DNA of 64,000 nt from Brevipalpus yothersi (Eukaryota > Arthropoda > Arachnida > Trombidiformes > Tenuipalpidae): the NCBI GenBank assembly GCA_003956705.1, contig QZCP01000183.1:20739-84738 (forward strand). Direction: 5' to 3'. A program made the position numbers and the translations under genes. Shown here piece after piece: positions 37,840 to 49,089 of the stretch (positions within the stretch are counted from its first letter, which is position 1; the number at the start of each line of letters is the position of its first letter). A model generated the notes under the pieces. The model had not been told where the DNA came from. It saw nothing but the letters and a program-made list of their open reading frames with translations, and did not search any database.

Positions 37840-38600
37840 TGTTGGATAGATTGATCAGCTCAAATTGATTAGATTAATCAGCTAATTAGCTTAGCTCAAT
37901 TTGCCCTTGGAGTCCACTGACAATAGATGAATTCCTGAACGCTAATTCATTAATTAGGAATTTTTAATCAACTGCTTATGTTACGCAGCAAAAAGAAGTC
38001 CAATATCTGTCATCATAGCTATTTTGATGATTAAAATTACCTCTGATCAGCTCAAATGCAATTGAGAATGTTTAAGATGATCTCTGAGAGATGAATTCAT
38101 TTTAGTTTTAAGATTCAAATTTGAAAAATTCTGAGAATCACATTTCAGTCATAATAGCCTTTGTGATTAGGTCTAAGCTTTCTGTCTTTCGGTTTTTCAT
38201 TCTAGCAACTGAATATCGCGATTCATATTTCGCATTTTCATGACCCATATAGTTATGAAAAATTGGAAAATGGTTTTCTGGAAGTTTTCATTGAAAACAA
38301 GCTCTCTTATTACCTTCAGGGAAATCGTTGCTCTTAGATGAAGCTCCTGGGACAAAAAGCTTAAGACACACTAATGAGTAAATGAATACATTCAAAGGAA
38401 TTTCCCAGAGATATTTTTTGAAAATGGTCGTTAATGGAATGAGATATTCTCTATTTTTCGAGGCTGAAAGATTAACGCATCCAAGGTATGCTCCATGAAA
38501 TGATTACGGAAATTCTATAAATAAATCATGAATCATCCCTAAATCGCTTCATTTGATCCAACTTCTTCGTTATACGAGGTCCTCATTCTTTATTATGAGC
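37840..38600. other. Degenerate intergenic array DNA
   Basis: No gene. 38380-38530 resembles the left flank at 25800-25970. Otherwise AT-rich. Confidence 0.5.
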
Positions 38601-38619
38601 GAATTAAACAAATTTCATG

Positions 38620-39311
38620 GGCATTGAAAGAATTTTTATTGGAAGCTGAGCAGCATGATTTTTCATCCTGTTTCGATACGAATCCAGGTTATTTCAAGGA
38701 AGAAAAGTTGGATGCAAATTTTATGCATTCAATCCCTTGTCACGATTAATATGTAAAGAAATTAATTGTCAAAAAGAGCTACCATAACAACTATAATGGA
38801 GCTCTCATCTTTGAAACTGAAACTGAGGAAACATAAATTATACTTCAATTTTCCTCAATGATAGATGTAACGATGTCTATTATTTTCCTAGGCCTAAAAA
38901 CTCGATAGGTCATATTTTCGAATCTTCACCATTTCTCAGAGATGTTAACGCTTGGCATCTAAAACTTTTCCAGGAATGATTTTTCTACCTTTAAACATGA
39001 ATAACGATAGAACAGGTATCTTCGAATCAAGATGGATGCTCAACATCACTCAATCATTGATCTATGTTCAAATTTGAGAGGTCAATTTTTGTTACCATTT
39101 TACGTGTTCAGATATTTCATTGCGTAATGGGTCTCTCTCTGATACCATCCATTTTCTTCTAATTTATCATCTAGAATGGGAAAATGGAAATCCTCCATAT
39201 CATCTTTCAAAGTCCGCAGCTAGTGCGACTCAAGCCTCGACAATCTTTTCATTTATAATTTTTTTACTTCTCACCCTTCTCCGTTCTCCAAGCAATAACA
39301 AGAAACTGTGA
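38620..39311 (+). pseudogene. Array family relic 7 (subfamily C 5' part joined to B-type tail)
   Basis: 38660-38950 holds a decayed exon 1 of the subfamily seen at 57849 (DTNPGYFKEEKLDANFMHSI, SYHNNYNGALI), with several stops. At about 39180 it joins a well-preserved exon-2 end (GNPPYHLSKSAASATQASTI, hydrophobic segment, stop at 39311) almost identical to the copies ending at 34721 and 41027. The two parts differ sharply in decay, so this is a composite made by recombination. Confidence 0.7.
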
Positions 39312-39925
39312 TTCGGTTGCTCTCCAAAGTGGATTGAATGAGTTGTCCAGAATAGATACATGTAATTTGTACCCTGTAACAGCACTTTATGCGTTTCTCA
39401 TAAATATAATTGGCCAAGCTTTTTGATATCTAAACTTTGAGTCTTTTCAAAAAAATACGATGCTTAATCATTCCCTCGAACACAACGAGCCTAACTGGAC
39501 ACATTCATAGCATGCTATTGACCATTCTCAATGATCCAGAACGACTATTCTTTCACTTATCATCGAATTGAGGTGATTCTAGTCATAACAGTCAAATTTC
39601 AAGCGATGAGTTGTGAGAATGATAGTGTGATCTGTTGATTTTGAATGAGAAAGATCAGTCCTTATGAAGTTTAACTATAGATGAATTGATTTGAAGAGGA
39701 AATCAGTTTTGGTTTGAATAATCATTAACTCTGAAAATTAATTTCAGTTCCACAAACAAACCAGAAATGGTAATGATCCCTCTCTCTCTCTTCTTAATGG
39801 CTCGTGATATTCCGTTAGATTCAGTCATCTTAAACCATTTTTGCTTAATGTAGTGTGTGTAGGTTATTGATACATCAAGGAAGAGTTGAACAATTTGTTT
39901 TTTTACCTATTATGAAAGTTCCGAG
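39312..39925. repeat. Duplicated subfamily B flank
   Basis: Close copy of 34722-35313. It contains the same blocks in the same order and ends at the next ATG. Confidence 0.7.
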
Positions 39926-41027
39926 ATGGATTCAAATTGTTTGTTGCTGCTAGTTTTCATTTCCATATTTGGGCCGATAAGTGGGCATTGTGGACCATTT
40001 GTGGTCAAAAATACCCATTGTTCAACAGAAGAGTGTGAAAAATTGCTTCGAGTGTCATGCAATCAGCCACAATCAACGAGCGACAAAAAAGTATAGTGAC
40101 CATTTCAAGTTACAACAATGATTATTATGGAGCTCTCATCGCTGAGACGGGAAATTTGACAATTAACTACACCTCGATGATCGATGGAAGGTGTGTTGGT
40201 GTATATAATTTTGTTGATGATAAGCCATCGAACTTATTAGGTTTTGCGCTCGCACCTTTGTCATTTCTCAAAGACAGTACCGATTGGTATCCATTTGATT
40301 TGCCTCATTGCAATTCGGAAAAATGTAGCTTTTCATACTATGGACTATCATACATTCGATGGCCTCATTACGTTGAAGGAGAGGTTACAACCAATCTTTC
40401 GGTCTGCAATGAGGGAGAATTGTCCCCAAGAACGATGAACTTGTTTGGTAAAATCCACTCACATTGGTTTGACGAATTATCCAGAAGCTTGAGCATGCTG
40501 ATATTCGTTCCCAAAGGAGTGAAGCTCTCAAAAATTGTAACAAATGAAGGAAATTCGATAATTTTTGGAAGTGTTGAGGTGAGTATTAGTGAACGAAGAA
40601 TATGATAATCTTAACTGACTTATCTTTTTTCTAGAATTTCAGTAATCATCCATCTCTAACATTTGGAGCTGCTGAACTGCTTCAGTACTCCCCTGACGAA
40701 AAATTCAACATCTTAATGACAGCATCCAATCCGAAAGAGGTTGATAGAGATCCAAAATCTACTAATTTGCCTGTTGCATGTTTTTTTGGGGGAAAAAATT
40801 CTGATGGAAAAGTTTATGAAGTACTCCTCAAATTTGAGACTCCCTTAAACAACACCCTGGATCGCCTTTTTAAATCCCTAACTTGGACTATTTCTATTAG
40901 ACTCGGAAATCCATATCATCTTTCAAAGTCCGCAGCTAGTGTGATTCAAGCCTCGACAATCTTTTCATTTATAATTTTTTTACTTCTCACTCATTTTCAT
41001 CATATCAGCAATATCAAGAAACTATGA
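39926..41027 (+). pseudogene. Array family copy 8 (single-base frameshift)
   Basis: Exons 39926-40578 and 40635-41027 are complete and otherwise open. The only lesion I see is one missing A in the run at 40038-40042, after the TEECEK codons (five A here, six at the same place in copy 6). It shifts the frame and brings an early stop. The rest reads normally: NDYYGALIAETGN, CVGVYNFVDDKPSNLLGFAL, CNSEKCSFSYYG, CNEGELSPRTMNL, VACFFGGKNSDGKVYEVLL and a hydrophobic tail. Either a very young pseudogene or a sequencing error in a homopolymer. Confidence 0.75.
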
Positions 41028-42378
41028 TTCGGTGGCTCTCCAAAGTGGATTGAATGAGTTGTCCAGAATAGATACATGTAATTTGTACCTTGTAACACCG
41101 CTTGATACTTTTCTCATAAATACAATTGGCCAAGCTTTTTGATAACTAAGTTTTGAGTCTTTTCAAAGATACGATGTTCAATCATTCCTTCGAACACAAC
41201 GAGCCACATTGGACACATTCATGCTTTCAAGTATTTTCAATGATCCAGAACGACTATTCTTTCACTTATCATCAAACTGAGGTGATTCTCGTCATAACAG
41301 TCAAATTCCAAGAGATGAGTTGTGAGAATGATAGTGCGATCTGTTAATTTTGAATGAGAGAGATCAGTTCTCATGAAGTTAAACTATAGATGAATTGATT
41401 TGAAGAGGAAATCAGTTTTGGTTTGAATGATTATAACTCTAAATATTAATTCCACAAATCAGAAATGGCATTTGAAAAATACTCTGTTTGCAAGAGAAAT
41501 AGAAGAACAATCCGGCTTCTCACAATTGTCCAAATCAGTGAGAGAAACTGATTCTAGGATGAAGAGGGTCAAATCATTAAGTTGGGAACCTGAGTACCAA
41601 AATCATCGAGCGAAAATAAACATAAACAATAAACAATAAACAACAATAGCTGAAAAAATAAAAACATTATCAATTAACACGACTGAGCGAATTCCATTTC
41701 GATCAAGTCTATGTGAGAAAAACTCTCAGTTCTTCTTCTGGGTGACTAATTCTCTCTTGTACTAGATATTCATTTGAATTTAGACTAATATTCCCTTTAA
41801 TTGAAAGTTATTCGGTGGACAAAATCTATTCTTACGAAGTTCTAAGCCAATGAAACTTCAGGATCTTCTGCAGGGGATTATTTCCATGAGAATAAAGCCC
41901 AGAGCATGGTGTAACAATGAGAAAACGAATCTCATCGCCTTCTTGACTTATCTTACTTTTGAATATGAGCATGAATTGAAAAGTTGTCTGCGAAAAAGGA
42001 TGAATCATCCGACATCATCCGAAAACCGATACATGTTCATACATATAAGGTCAATTTTTGTTACCTTCCTATGAGTTCAATCACTTCATCGCATAATGAG
42101 TATCTTCCTGATATCATTCATTTTCCTCTAATTTATCATTCAGAAAAGGAAAATAGAAATCAAGCAACAATAATAAATCAATCGAATAGAAGTGGGAACT
42201 GAGTAGATCAGTAATGAGAAGGAAGTTAGAATGTGGGAACATTCATAAACAAATGCTAATAGATTGGATAAGTTGCCCGAGCATCAAGGAAGATGTACAT
42301 GTTTCTTTTCTTAAACTCTTTGAATATTGACGTCTCATCGAAGAGTTAGATGTTTTGTCTGTGATCAAAACCTCCAAA
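41028..42378. repeat. Duplicated intergenic unit
   Basis: 41028-41440 matches the subfamily B 3' flank. 41460-42378 resembles 43980-44440 and 54130-54420, and the end of it resembles the leader of copies at 49090 and 58578 (CATCGAAGAGTTAGATG-like). No gene is supported. Confidence 0.6.
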
Positions 42379-43506
42379 ATGGATATATATTGGGTGCTAA
42401 TGCTGATTTTTTCTTCTTTGATGGTCCAAATTAATGGAAATTGTGAAGAGAAAAATTTTGAAATGATTCCTTGTTCTCCAGAAGGCTGTAAAATGAATGA
42501 TACCTTTATTATGCATTCAAGCTCAAGAGAGAAACAAAATCAATCCATGTCCATCACAAGTATTGACAAAAATTATTATGGAGCTCTTATCACTGAATCT
42601 GGAAACTTGACCATCGACTATGCCTCAATCATTCATAGAAGATGTGATGGTCTGTACGATTTCGCTGGTCCTGAGTCCGAGAACTCACTGGGTCTGACAG
42701 TCGAATTTTTTTCACTTCTCAAAAGTTTCACCAACCGATATGATGAAGATATTGGGTGTCATCCGAGAAGATGTGATCTTGTGTACTATAACGAAAAAAG
42801 TGGATTTCCTTTTTTCGAATTCAATGTGCTCATAAAATCCAATTTTTCGGATTGTCATGATGGAAAGTTGTCGCCAAAAACGCTCAACTTGCATTTTGAA
42901 TTGTGGCACTTGAGTGTTCAACTTGCAGTGATGAAAGGCTTACGCATGTTAATTTTTGTGCCCACAGAAGAAAAATTTTCAACAATACAATCAGATGGAG
43001 AAGAGCCATTAATTCTTGGGGTAACTGATGTATGTATCGATGAACTAGTAATCAGGATTCATTATTATTGTCATTAAATTTTTCTTCTATCCCAGGATCT
43101 CAGTAGCCATCCATTTGTGACGATTAGAGCTGGCGTGATAAAACAAACTTTCGTTCCCAAAGGCGCCGAGGAACCAAATTGCCACTTTTCAATGAAAGCA
43201 TCCGACCCAAAAGAGGTCAGTGTAGATCTAAAATCCACTAATTTACCGGTGGCCTGTTTTTTTGGAGGGAATGCTTCTGGTAAAGTTTACGAAGTATTCA
43301 TCAGATTTGAGATTGCCTCAAGATGCACAATTCTGGATCTCATTCATATTTCCCTAACTTGGACTATTTCTATTAGTCTTGGAAATCCTTCAAATCATCT
43401 TTCAAAATCCTCAGCTAGTGCGACTCAAGCCTCGACAACCTTTTTATTTATAATTTTTTTACTTCTCACTCTTCTTCCTCTTCTAAACAATATCAAGAAA
43501 CTGTGA
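42379..43506 (+). CDS. Array family copy 9 (intact, subfamily A)
   Basis: Exons 42379-43029 and 43096-43506 (66-bp intron, the longest in the family) encode 353 aa. Signal peptide MDIYWVLMLIFSSLMVQING, then CEEKNFEMIPCSPEGCKMND, KNYYGALITESGNLTIDYA, RCDGLYDFAGP, GCHPRRCDLVYY and CHDGKLSPKTLNL. The donor is GAT|GTATGT instead of GAG|GTGAGT, because the FGS.E end of exon 1 has changed to LGVTD. Exon 2 has VACFFGGNASGKVYEVFI, CTILDL and a hydrophobic tail (TTFLFIIFLLLTLLPLL) ending NNIKKL. Confidence 0.82.
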
Positions 43507-45080
43507 TTCGGTTGCTCTCTGAGGAAGATAGAGTGAGTTGTCCAGAATGGATAATTTGTACTCTACAATAACGCTTGATACATTTCTAATAAATATAATT
43601 GGCCGAACATTTTGATAACTAAACTTTGAGTCTTAAGAAAAAATTCGATGCGGAATTATTTTCTCTAATACAACAGGCTATGGTATGCTATACCAAGTAA
43701 TTGTCTATTTTCTGTGAGCCAGGATGAAAAATTCTTTCACTCATTATCAAATCGAGGTAATTCTCGTCATAACAGTCAAATTTCAAGTGATAAGTTGTCA
43801 GAATGATAGTGCAATCTATTAATAAAATTTTGTCGAGAGAGATCAGTCCTTATGAAGTTTAACTATACAGATGTAGATGAAATGAATTGAAGAGGAAATC
43901 AGTTTTGGTTTGAATAATCATTAACTCTAAATATTAATTCCACAAACAAACCAGAGCTTAGTATTTGGAAGATACTCCGTTTGCAAACGGAAAAAAAACA
44001 CTCCTGTTTTTTAGAACTGTCTTAATCAGCGAGAGAAATTGATTTCAAAAATAGGAAAATCATCGACTTAGGAACTTGAGCGTCGAAATTATCGAGAAAA
44101 AGTGAAACATTGTCGATCAAAATGATTGAGTTTTTAAAATTTCATTTCCATCAAGTTTAGGTGCGAAAAAAGTTCCAATTCCGCTTCTAGGGACTAATTT
44201 TCTGTTGTGCTAGATATCTGTTTAAATTTTGACTCATATCACTTTTTATTGAGAATTATTCAGTGAACAAAGTTCACCTTTTTGGAAGCTTTATGCTAAA
44301 AAATCTCCTTACCGATGCTTGCGGAGGATCTAGAAAATACAAAGCCATGACAGCAAAGCCAAGAACAAGTTTGTCCATATAGCTGAGAACAAATGTTAGA
44401 GGGTCGACAAGATGTCCTAAAGTCATGAAGAACGTATGTATGATTGTTTCCCCGTGAATTGATTGATTATTGATTCACTGTAGAGGTGTCAAATCCTCTG
44501 TCTACAATAGAATTCACCAAAAAATTCATTCATTTTGCGAAAGCTCTTCTTTTTGGAAATACCAATTGATGTGGACCAAATGTAGGTAGGAGGTCGCGTG
44601 CTGTGACATGAAATTATGAATCATCTACTGGGGGTCTTATTGGTCTTATTGGCATTTACACTCAATCAAGAAATAAGGATGGCCAGGAAATCTAAATCAT
44701 CTTCCGAAATATATTGTTTCTCGAAACGCAACTCATCGAACTTCTATAATGAATATTTCCCGTAGACAACCAGCGCTACCAAAAATGAGTACTCATTTCC
44801 ACGAACGAAAGTATTATTGCAATCATACAATTATGGTGAATGATATATGGAAACTTCCGGAAATAATGGAATATCCTAAGCTTATCAATATATAAGATAC
44901 TGTTAACTAATATACGTGTTTTTGCTGAAATACACTATTTAATAAGATACAAGCATTTAATATCCATCAGTTGTTATACAACAGTCATTATCGACACTCG
45001 ATACACATTAAACAAATTCTAACTACCATCTCTTTGAGTTATACAATAACTCCCAAAAATTGATTCCTACTCGAAACTTA
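43507..45080. repeat. Duplicated intergenic unit, no intact gene
   Basis: 43507-44440 is the familiar array flank; at 44395-44425 it even holds the GGGTCGACAAGATGTCCTaa block that normally precedes a subfamily B gene, yet no gene follows. 44460-45080 shows no recognisable gene. Confidence 0.55.
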
Positions 45081-45650
45081 CAAAGTAATATCGCTTCATG
45101 TACACCGTTATCATTGACAACAATTATCATGGAGCTTCGATCACGCAACGAATATAGCTATGAGTCATGCCTTAATAATCTATGAATTCGACAGTGAGTA
45201 CATTTTGTTTGCTTATGCTTATGAAGCTTCAAGTTTTCAAACTTTTGCCATCGATCGAAACATATAAGATCTCTCAAAATCTAGATCTGGTTCCAAAAAA
45301 TGTTTCCATTCATTGGAAAAAATCGCTCAACAGGGTCAGTTTCCAAGTGAAAACGGTGACCAATTTTTGTTTTGTTAGGATAAAGAGGTACCTCTAAAAA
45401 CCCTGGCTCTTAGGCCAAATTTTTTCAATCAAATACTCAGTTTCTTCCATTCCAGGGGGTTGAGTATGCTTGTTTTGTGTTCAATGGAGAAAACCATCAA
45501 CAACCTAATCTGGTGAAGGAGAGATAACAACTTCTGAGACATTTGAGGAGAGTATCAATGGATGGACTATAAGATAGTCCTAATTGACTCACTCAGGATT
45601 ATATTAGCCATCTATCTGGGTTGATGGAACTACATTGTACAGCTGAATTC
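45080..45650 (+). pseudogene. Array family relic 10
   Basis: Heavily decayed. Recognisable pieces include DNNYHGASI near 45115, an LKTLAL-like piece near 45395, a GL.MLV-like piece near 45462 and an exon-2 start with the family's order near 45598 (DYISHLSGLMEL). Multiple stops. The piece at 45430-45545 has a second copy at 48206-48312, on the far side of the inserted island. Confidence 0.55.
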
Positions 45651-45677
45651 ACCCAATGAGAAGAATATTCTCATGTT

Positions 45678-45991
45678 CTACGTGACGCTGAAATACTGCA
45701 AATCGAAGTGTGACTGTAAATCTGACCAAGTACAAATTTTTTTCAATCTAATACTGACAATCATGCGAGTACCATTACAATACCCATCATTGGGAGCTAA
45801 GTTGCGGAGTGAAATGACAACAGAACCAACTTTCAAGTGAAGACAATGAGGAGGCAATCCTGAAGGAGTGAGAGAATTGAGAAATTCAACAGTATGCAAA
45901 GTAGCAGAGTCGAGATTCAAGTTACGGAAATCGACTCCAGATCCCTCATCATCCGAAGGAACATTAGCAGATGAATATTCTTTGAATTGTC
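45678..45991 (-). mobile_element. PIF1/Helitron-type helicase fragment
   Basis: Minus-strand frame reading EYSSANVPSDDEGSG…TVEFLNSLTPSGLPPH…LHLKVGSVVISLRNLAP, then NDGYCNGTRMIV. The EFLN.L.PSG.PPH…L.LKVG…LRNL....G.CNGTR order is the conserved C-terminal signature of PIF1-family helicases carried by Helitrons and of their host relatives. Only this short C-terminal part is present, with an acceptor-like CAG just upstream and no Rep domain, so it is a remnant or a captured exon. Helitron origin is inferred from the motif and the mobile context. Confidence 0.7.
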
Positions 45992-46039
45992 CTGGTAAGA
46001 TTCAGAGATCCAAGATTTCCTCGTTCAAATTGAGTGTTA

Positions 46040-46345
46040 AACGATTTTACCAAAGAGAGAGAAAAAGAAAAAAAGAGAGAAAGAGAGAGAGTATTGATTT
46101 CCGATAGGTTTTAAGGAAATTTTCGAATGTTTATATCTCATAAGGATCAGCAACAAGCGAGCAAGCAGAGTGAACGTATTTGCTTGATATAAGTTGAGAT
46201 GGATTGTGGGCGAGGGAAAGAGAGAAAGATTCTATCCCAAGTTTCTCAGTTTCCCAATTTCTAAGAAAGTTGTCTAAGATATCAAGCCAAACACCAAGCT
46301 AACGAGCGAGCGTAGCAAGCAAAGTGAGCACTGCCTCTAGTGCCA
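46040..46345 (+). repeat. GCGAGCG-rich repeat unit 1
   Basis: Direct-orientation relative of the left arm of the inverted repeat at 46571-46945. Shared order: ACCAAAGAGAGAG, a GA-rich tract, TTTTCGAATGTTTA, ATCTCATAAGGAT, GATGGATTGTGGG, CCAATTTCTAAGAAAGTT, CCAAACACCAAG and CGAGCGTAG…AGTGAGCACT. Confidence 0.75.
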
Positions 46346-47646
46346 ACCATCATCGATAAGGTGTTCGAATTCTTAGAACTGTTGGATGTGAATAGGTGCA
46401 AGAGTGTCTGTAAAGCATGGCGTGAATCTGCTTCAAGACGACTTGAGAAGTGTCCAACAGTGACGGAATGCCAAGTAATGCTTGAAAAGGGATCTTGGGG
46501 ACTCGGTAAGTGTTGAAAATCTCCTTGTTTCGAATTAATTAATTAATTAATCATATATTAATATAAAATAATTCAGTAGAAAAGGCGGAGCTTGAGAGCA
46601 TTGTTAGGCTCTTTTAGATTGTTTGTAAACAATTTCACCAAAGAGAGAGAGAAAGAAAGGAAAAAAGAAAGAGAGAGAGAGAGATTTTCAATTCTCAAAT
46701 AGTTTCTAAGCAGATTTTCGAATGTTTAGATCTCATAAGGATTGAGCGAACAAGCGAGCGAAGTGGACGCATTGGTTTGATATGGGTAAAGATATGGATG
46801 GATTGTGGGTGAGAGAGGGAGAAAAAGATTTTATTCTAAATTTCTTAGTTCTCCAATTTCTAAGAAAGTTATCTGAGTTATTAGGCCAAACACCAAGCGA
46901 ACGAGCAAGCGTAGAGAGGGAAGTGAGCACTACCTCCAGCCGATCGTTGACCCTAGTTGATCAATTTTAGTTGACTTGGCTAATTTTTGTTGATGTTTTT
47001 GTTCTATTACAAATTATTATGAAATCAGAAGAAAGCAAGAATTTCAATTACTAACTATTTTATGGAACTAATTTATTGTAAATTACGTGTATCATTAAAC
47101 CCAGTGAATTGACATAAAGTTTGATTAGTTTGAGATGAGGAAAAATTCCATTCACCACATAAGGATCAACTGCACTACATTTCGATACGAGGAAAACACC
47201 AAACACTTGATCACCATCAGTGGGAAACCCAAAAATTTGCTTGAATTCTTCGAGTCTTTCTCTCGAATCGCGGTCCTTTTGAGCAACAGAGAGGCTAATT
47301 TTAAAAAAAATTAGTGACCAGTTAGGGATCGAGAAAGATATTTCCTTCCAACATCAGACTCAGAACATCGCTCATCCCACTGTCAGCATGAACTGCTCAT
47401 TCTGAGTCTTTCGAGAGAATTGGATTTCTAGTCTCTTCCCCTAATTACCCTCGGAAACAATGCTCAAACTGATCTAAACATTGATCAGCCGATAGAATAT
47501 GAGAAGAAATATCGGATATAATCTCTCATTGCTACTCCTGTTGAGAATAGCAACCAAAATAAATGAATAAAATTGATTTATTATTTCCTCTTTTAGGTCC
47601 TAAATTTGAACGTAAATCTCTTGAAGGCAAACTCGTAGATAATTGA
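46341..47646 (+). CDS. Small F-box protein gene or fragment
   Basis: Exons 46341-46505 and 47597-47646 join in phase 1. The product reads VFEFLELLDVNRCKSVCKAW, then RESASRRLEKC, ending GSWGLG|PKFERKSLEGK before a stop. The hydrophobic-L..L…RC..VC..WR pattern is an F-box, which would bind Skp1 in an SCF ubiquitin ligase, and its spacing recalls FBXO22. No initiator Met is visible; the exon begins right after an acceptor (CCTCTAG) lying at the end of a repeat unit. Its intron contains one inverted-repeat arm and a minus-strand coding-like piece. It is probably a captured or truncated gene. Confidence 0.45.
47060..47294 (-). CDS. Candidate coding fragment, possibly FIST-like
   Basis: Minus-strand open frame after an acceptor-like ATTAG: SVAQKDRDSRERLEEFKQIF, then GFPTDGDQVFGVFLVSKC and GIFPHLKLIKLYVNSLG before a stop. 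Composition is protein-like. The helix then VFGVFLVSKC pattern loosely recalls the FIST-C part of FBXO22, which would fit the F-box exon on the opposite strand nearby and imply an inversion. The assignment is weak. Confidence 0.25.
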
Positions 47647-48033
47647 CCATAGTCCTCTCGATAGATTCTATTTGGATAATAACTTTGAATTCTCATTTAA
47701 ACAGCTGGAAAGGTGAAAGAGATAAAGGCAGTGCTCACTTCGCTCGCTGCGCTCGCTTGTTCGCTCGGAGTTTGGTCTAATGAGAAGGATATGAATATTT
47801 CTCACAAAGTTCATAAATTTTCTGAGAACATAATCTCTCTTTCACACACATCCACAGTCCATCTCAGCCCATTCTAGCGACAGTACCCACTTTGCTCGCT
47901 ACGCTCGCTCATTCGCTTGGTGTATGCTTTTCACCTTAGATAATTTTCTTATAAATTGGAGAAATTAGAAACTTAGAATAAAATTTCTCTCTCCCTCTCT
48001 CTCAACGACAATCCATTTGAAAATTCCGAACAG

Positions 48034-48035
<2 letters not shown>

Positions 48036-48096
<61 letters not shown>

Positions 48097-48103
48097 CTCT
48101 CTT
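48036..48103. repeat. (CT)n microsatellite in the inverted-repeat arm
   Basis: Occupies the position of the GA-rich tract of the left arm, here expanded to more than 25 CT units. Confidence 0.95.
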
Positions 48104-48205
48104 TGATCAAATCGTTTACCAACAACCCAAATGAGCCTAACAATGCTCTCAAGCTCCGCCTTTTTAACTGAATTTTTTTAAATTAATAAATATATGATAT
48201 ATGAT

Positions 48206-48312
48206 ATGATACTGAGTTTTTTCCATTCCAGTAGTTCAGTAAGCTTATGTCCAATAGAGAAAACCATCAACAACCTAATCCGATGAGGGAGAGATAATAA
48301 CTTCTGAGACAT
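48206..48312 (+). repeat. Second copy of a relic-10 segment
   Basis: Matches 45432-45545 closely (TTCCATTCCAG, GAGAAAACCATCAACAACCT, GAGAGATAA…CTTCTGAGACAT). The two copies bracket the helicase/F-box/inverted-repeat island. Confidence 0.75.
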
Positions 48313-48389
48313 ATATTCGAATTATGGGTCAGATTTCTGGCAGTCCTTGTACGTTTTAATACAAATCTAGGTCATTTTGAGCAAAACTA

Positions 48390-48690
48390 TTAAAAGTTTG
48401 ATGCATTTTTCATGTATTCAATAGCTTGTCACGATTATCTAAAGAAATTAATGGTCATAGTGAGTTACCATAAGAACTTCTATCGAACTCTCATCTCCGA
48501 AACTGAAAAGAAACATAAATTATACTTCAATCATCCATGGAGGACGCAACGATGTCTACGATCTTCCTAAGTCTAAAAACTCGATAGGTTAGACTTGCGA
48601 ATCTTCCCCATTTCTTAGAGATGTTAATGCTCGGTATCTGAAAACAATCCCACGGATGATTTTTCTATATTTAAAAATGAATACCCATAG
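48390..48690 (+). pseudogene. Array family relic 11 (subfamily C)
   Basis: Decayed exon-1 middle: a piece like FDAFFMYSIACHDYLKKLMV, then SYHKNFYRTLISETEK, NYTSIIHGGRNDVYDLP and KNSIG, with frame breaks. It resembles the relics at 38620 and 57849. No exon 2 is seen. Confidence 0.6.
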
Positions 48691-49089
48691 AACAGTTTTC
48701 TTCAAATGAAGATGAATTCACTCCATTATGGTGATGTTATCATCAGAATATTGGTTTTTGTTCACCTATATAAGGTTGGTTAGCTTTCTATGTATCCGGT
48801 TATTTCATCCCGTGACTCAGATCTTTCATTAACTCATCATATCATTTACCATATCATTAACTTTCATATTATTATCTTGAGGCAGAGCGAGAGAAATCAG
48901 GGAGAAATAAACAATCGATCGAATAAAAGTGAGTAATGTGAGAAGCTAGAGTGTGTGAAGATAGATGAAACAAATGCTCACCGGTATGATGAGATGCCAA
49001 ACATCATGAGAAGATACACATGTTCACGCTTCTTTCTCACGCTTATTGAATATTGACATCTCATCGAAGTATTATATGATTTGTCTGTG

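Larger units (their letters stand above)
46571..48173. mobile_element. Long inverted-repeat element
   Basis: The left arm (about 46571-46945) and the right arm (about 47720-48173) are inverted copies. Termini ATTCAGT / ACTGAAT are followed by GGCGGAGCTTGAGAGCATTG, a GA/CT tract and GCGAGCG-rich subterminal repeats; the right arm holds two such blocks (47727-47780 and 47865-47935). Flanks are AT-rich (TTAATTAATTAA left, AATTAATAAATATATG right). It resembles a foldback or MITE-like DNA transposon. No transposase is visible inside. Confidence 0.6.
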
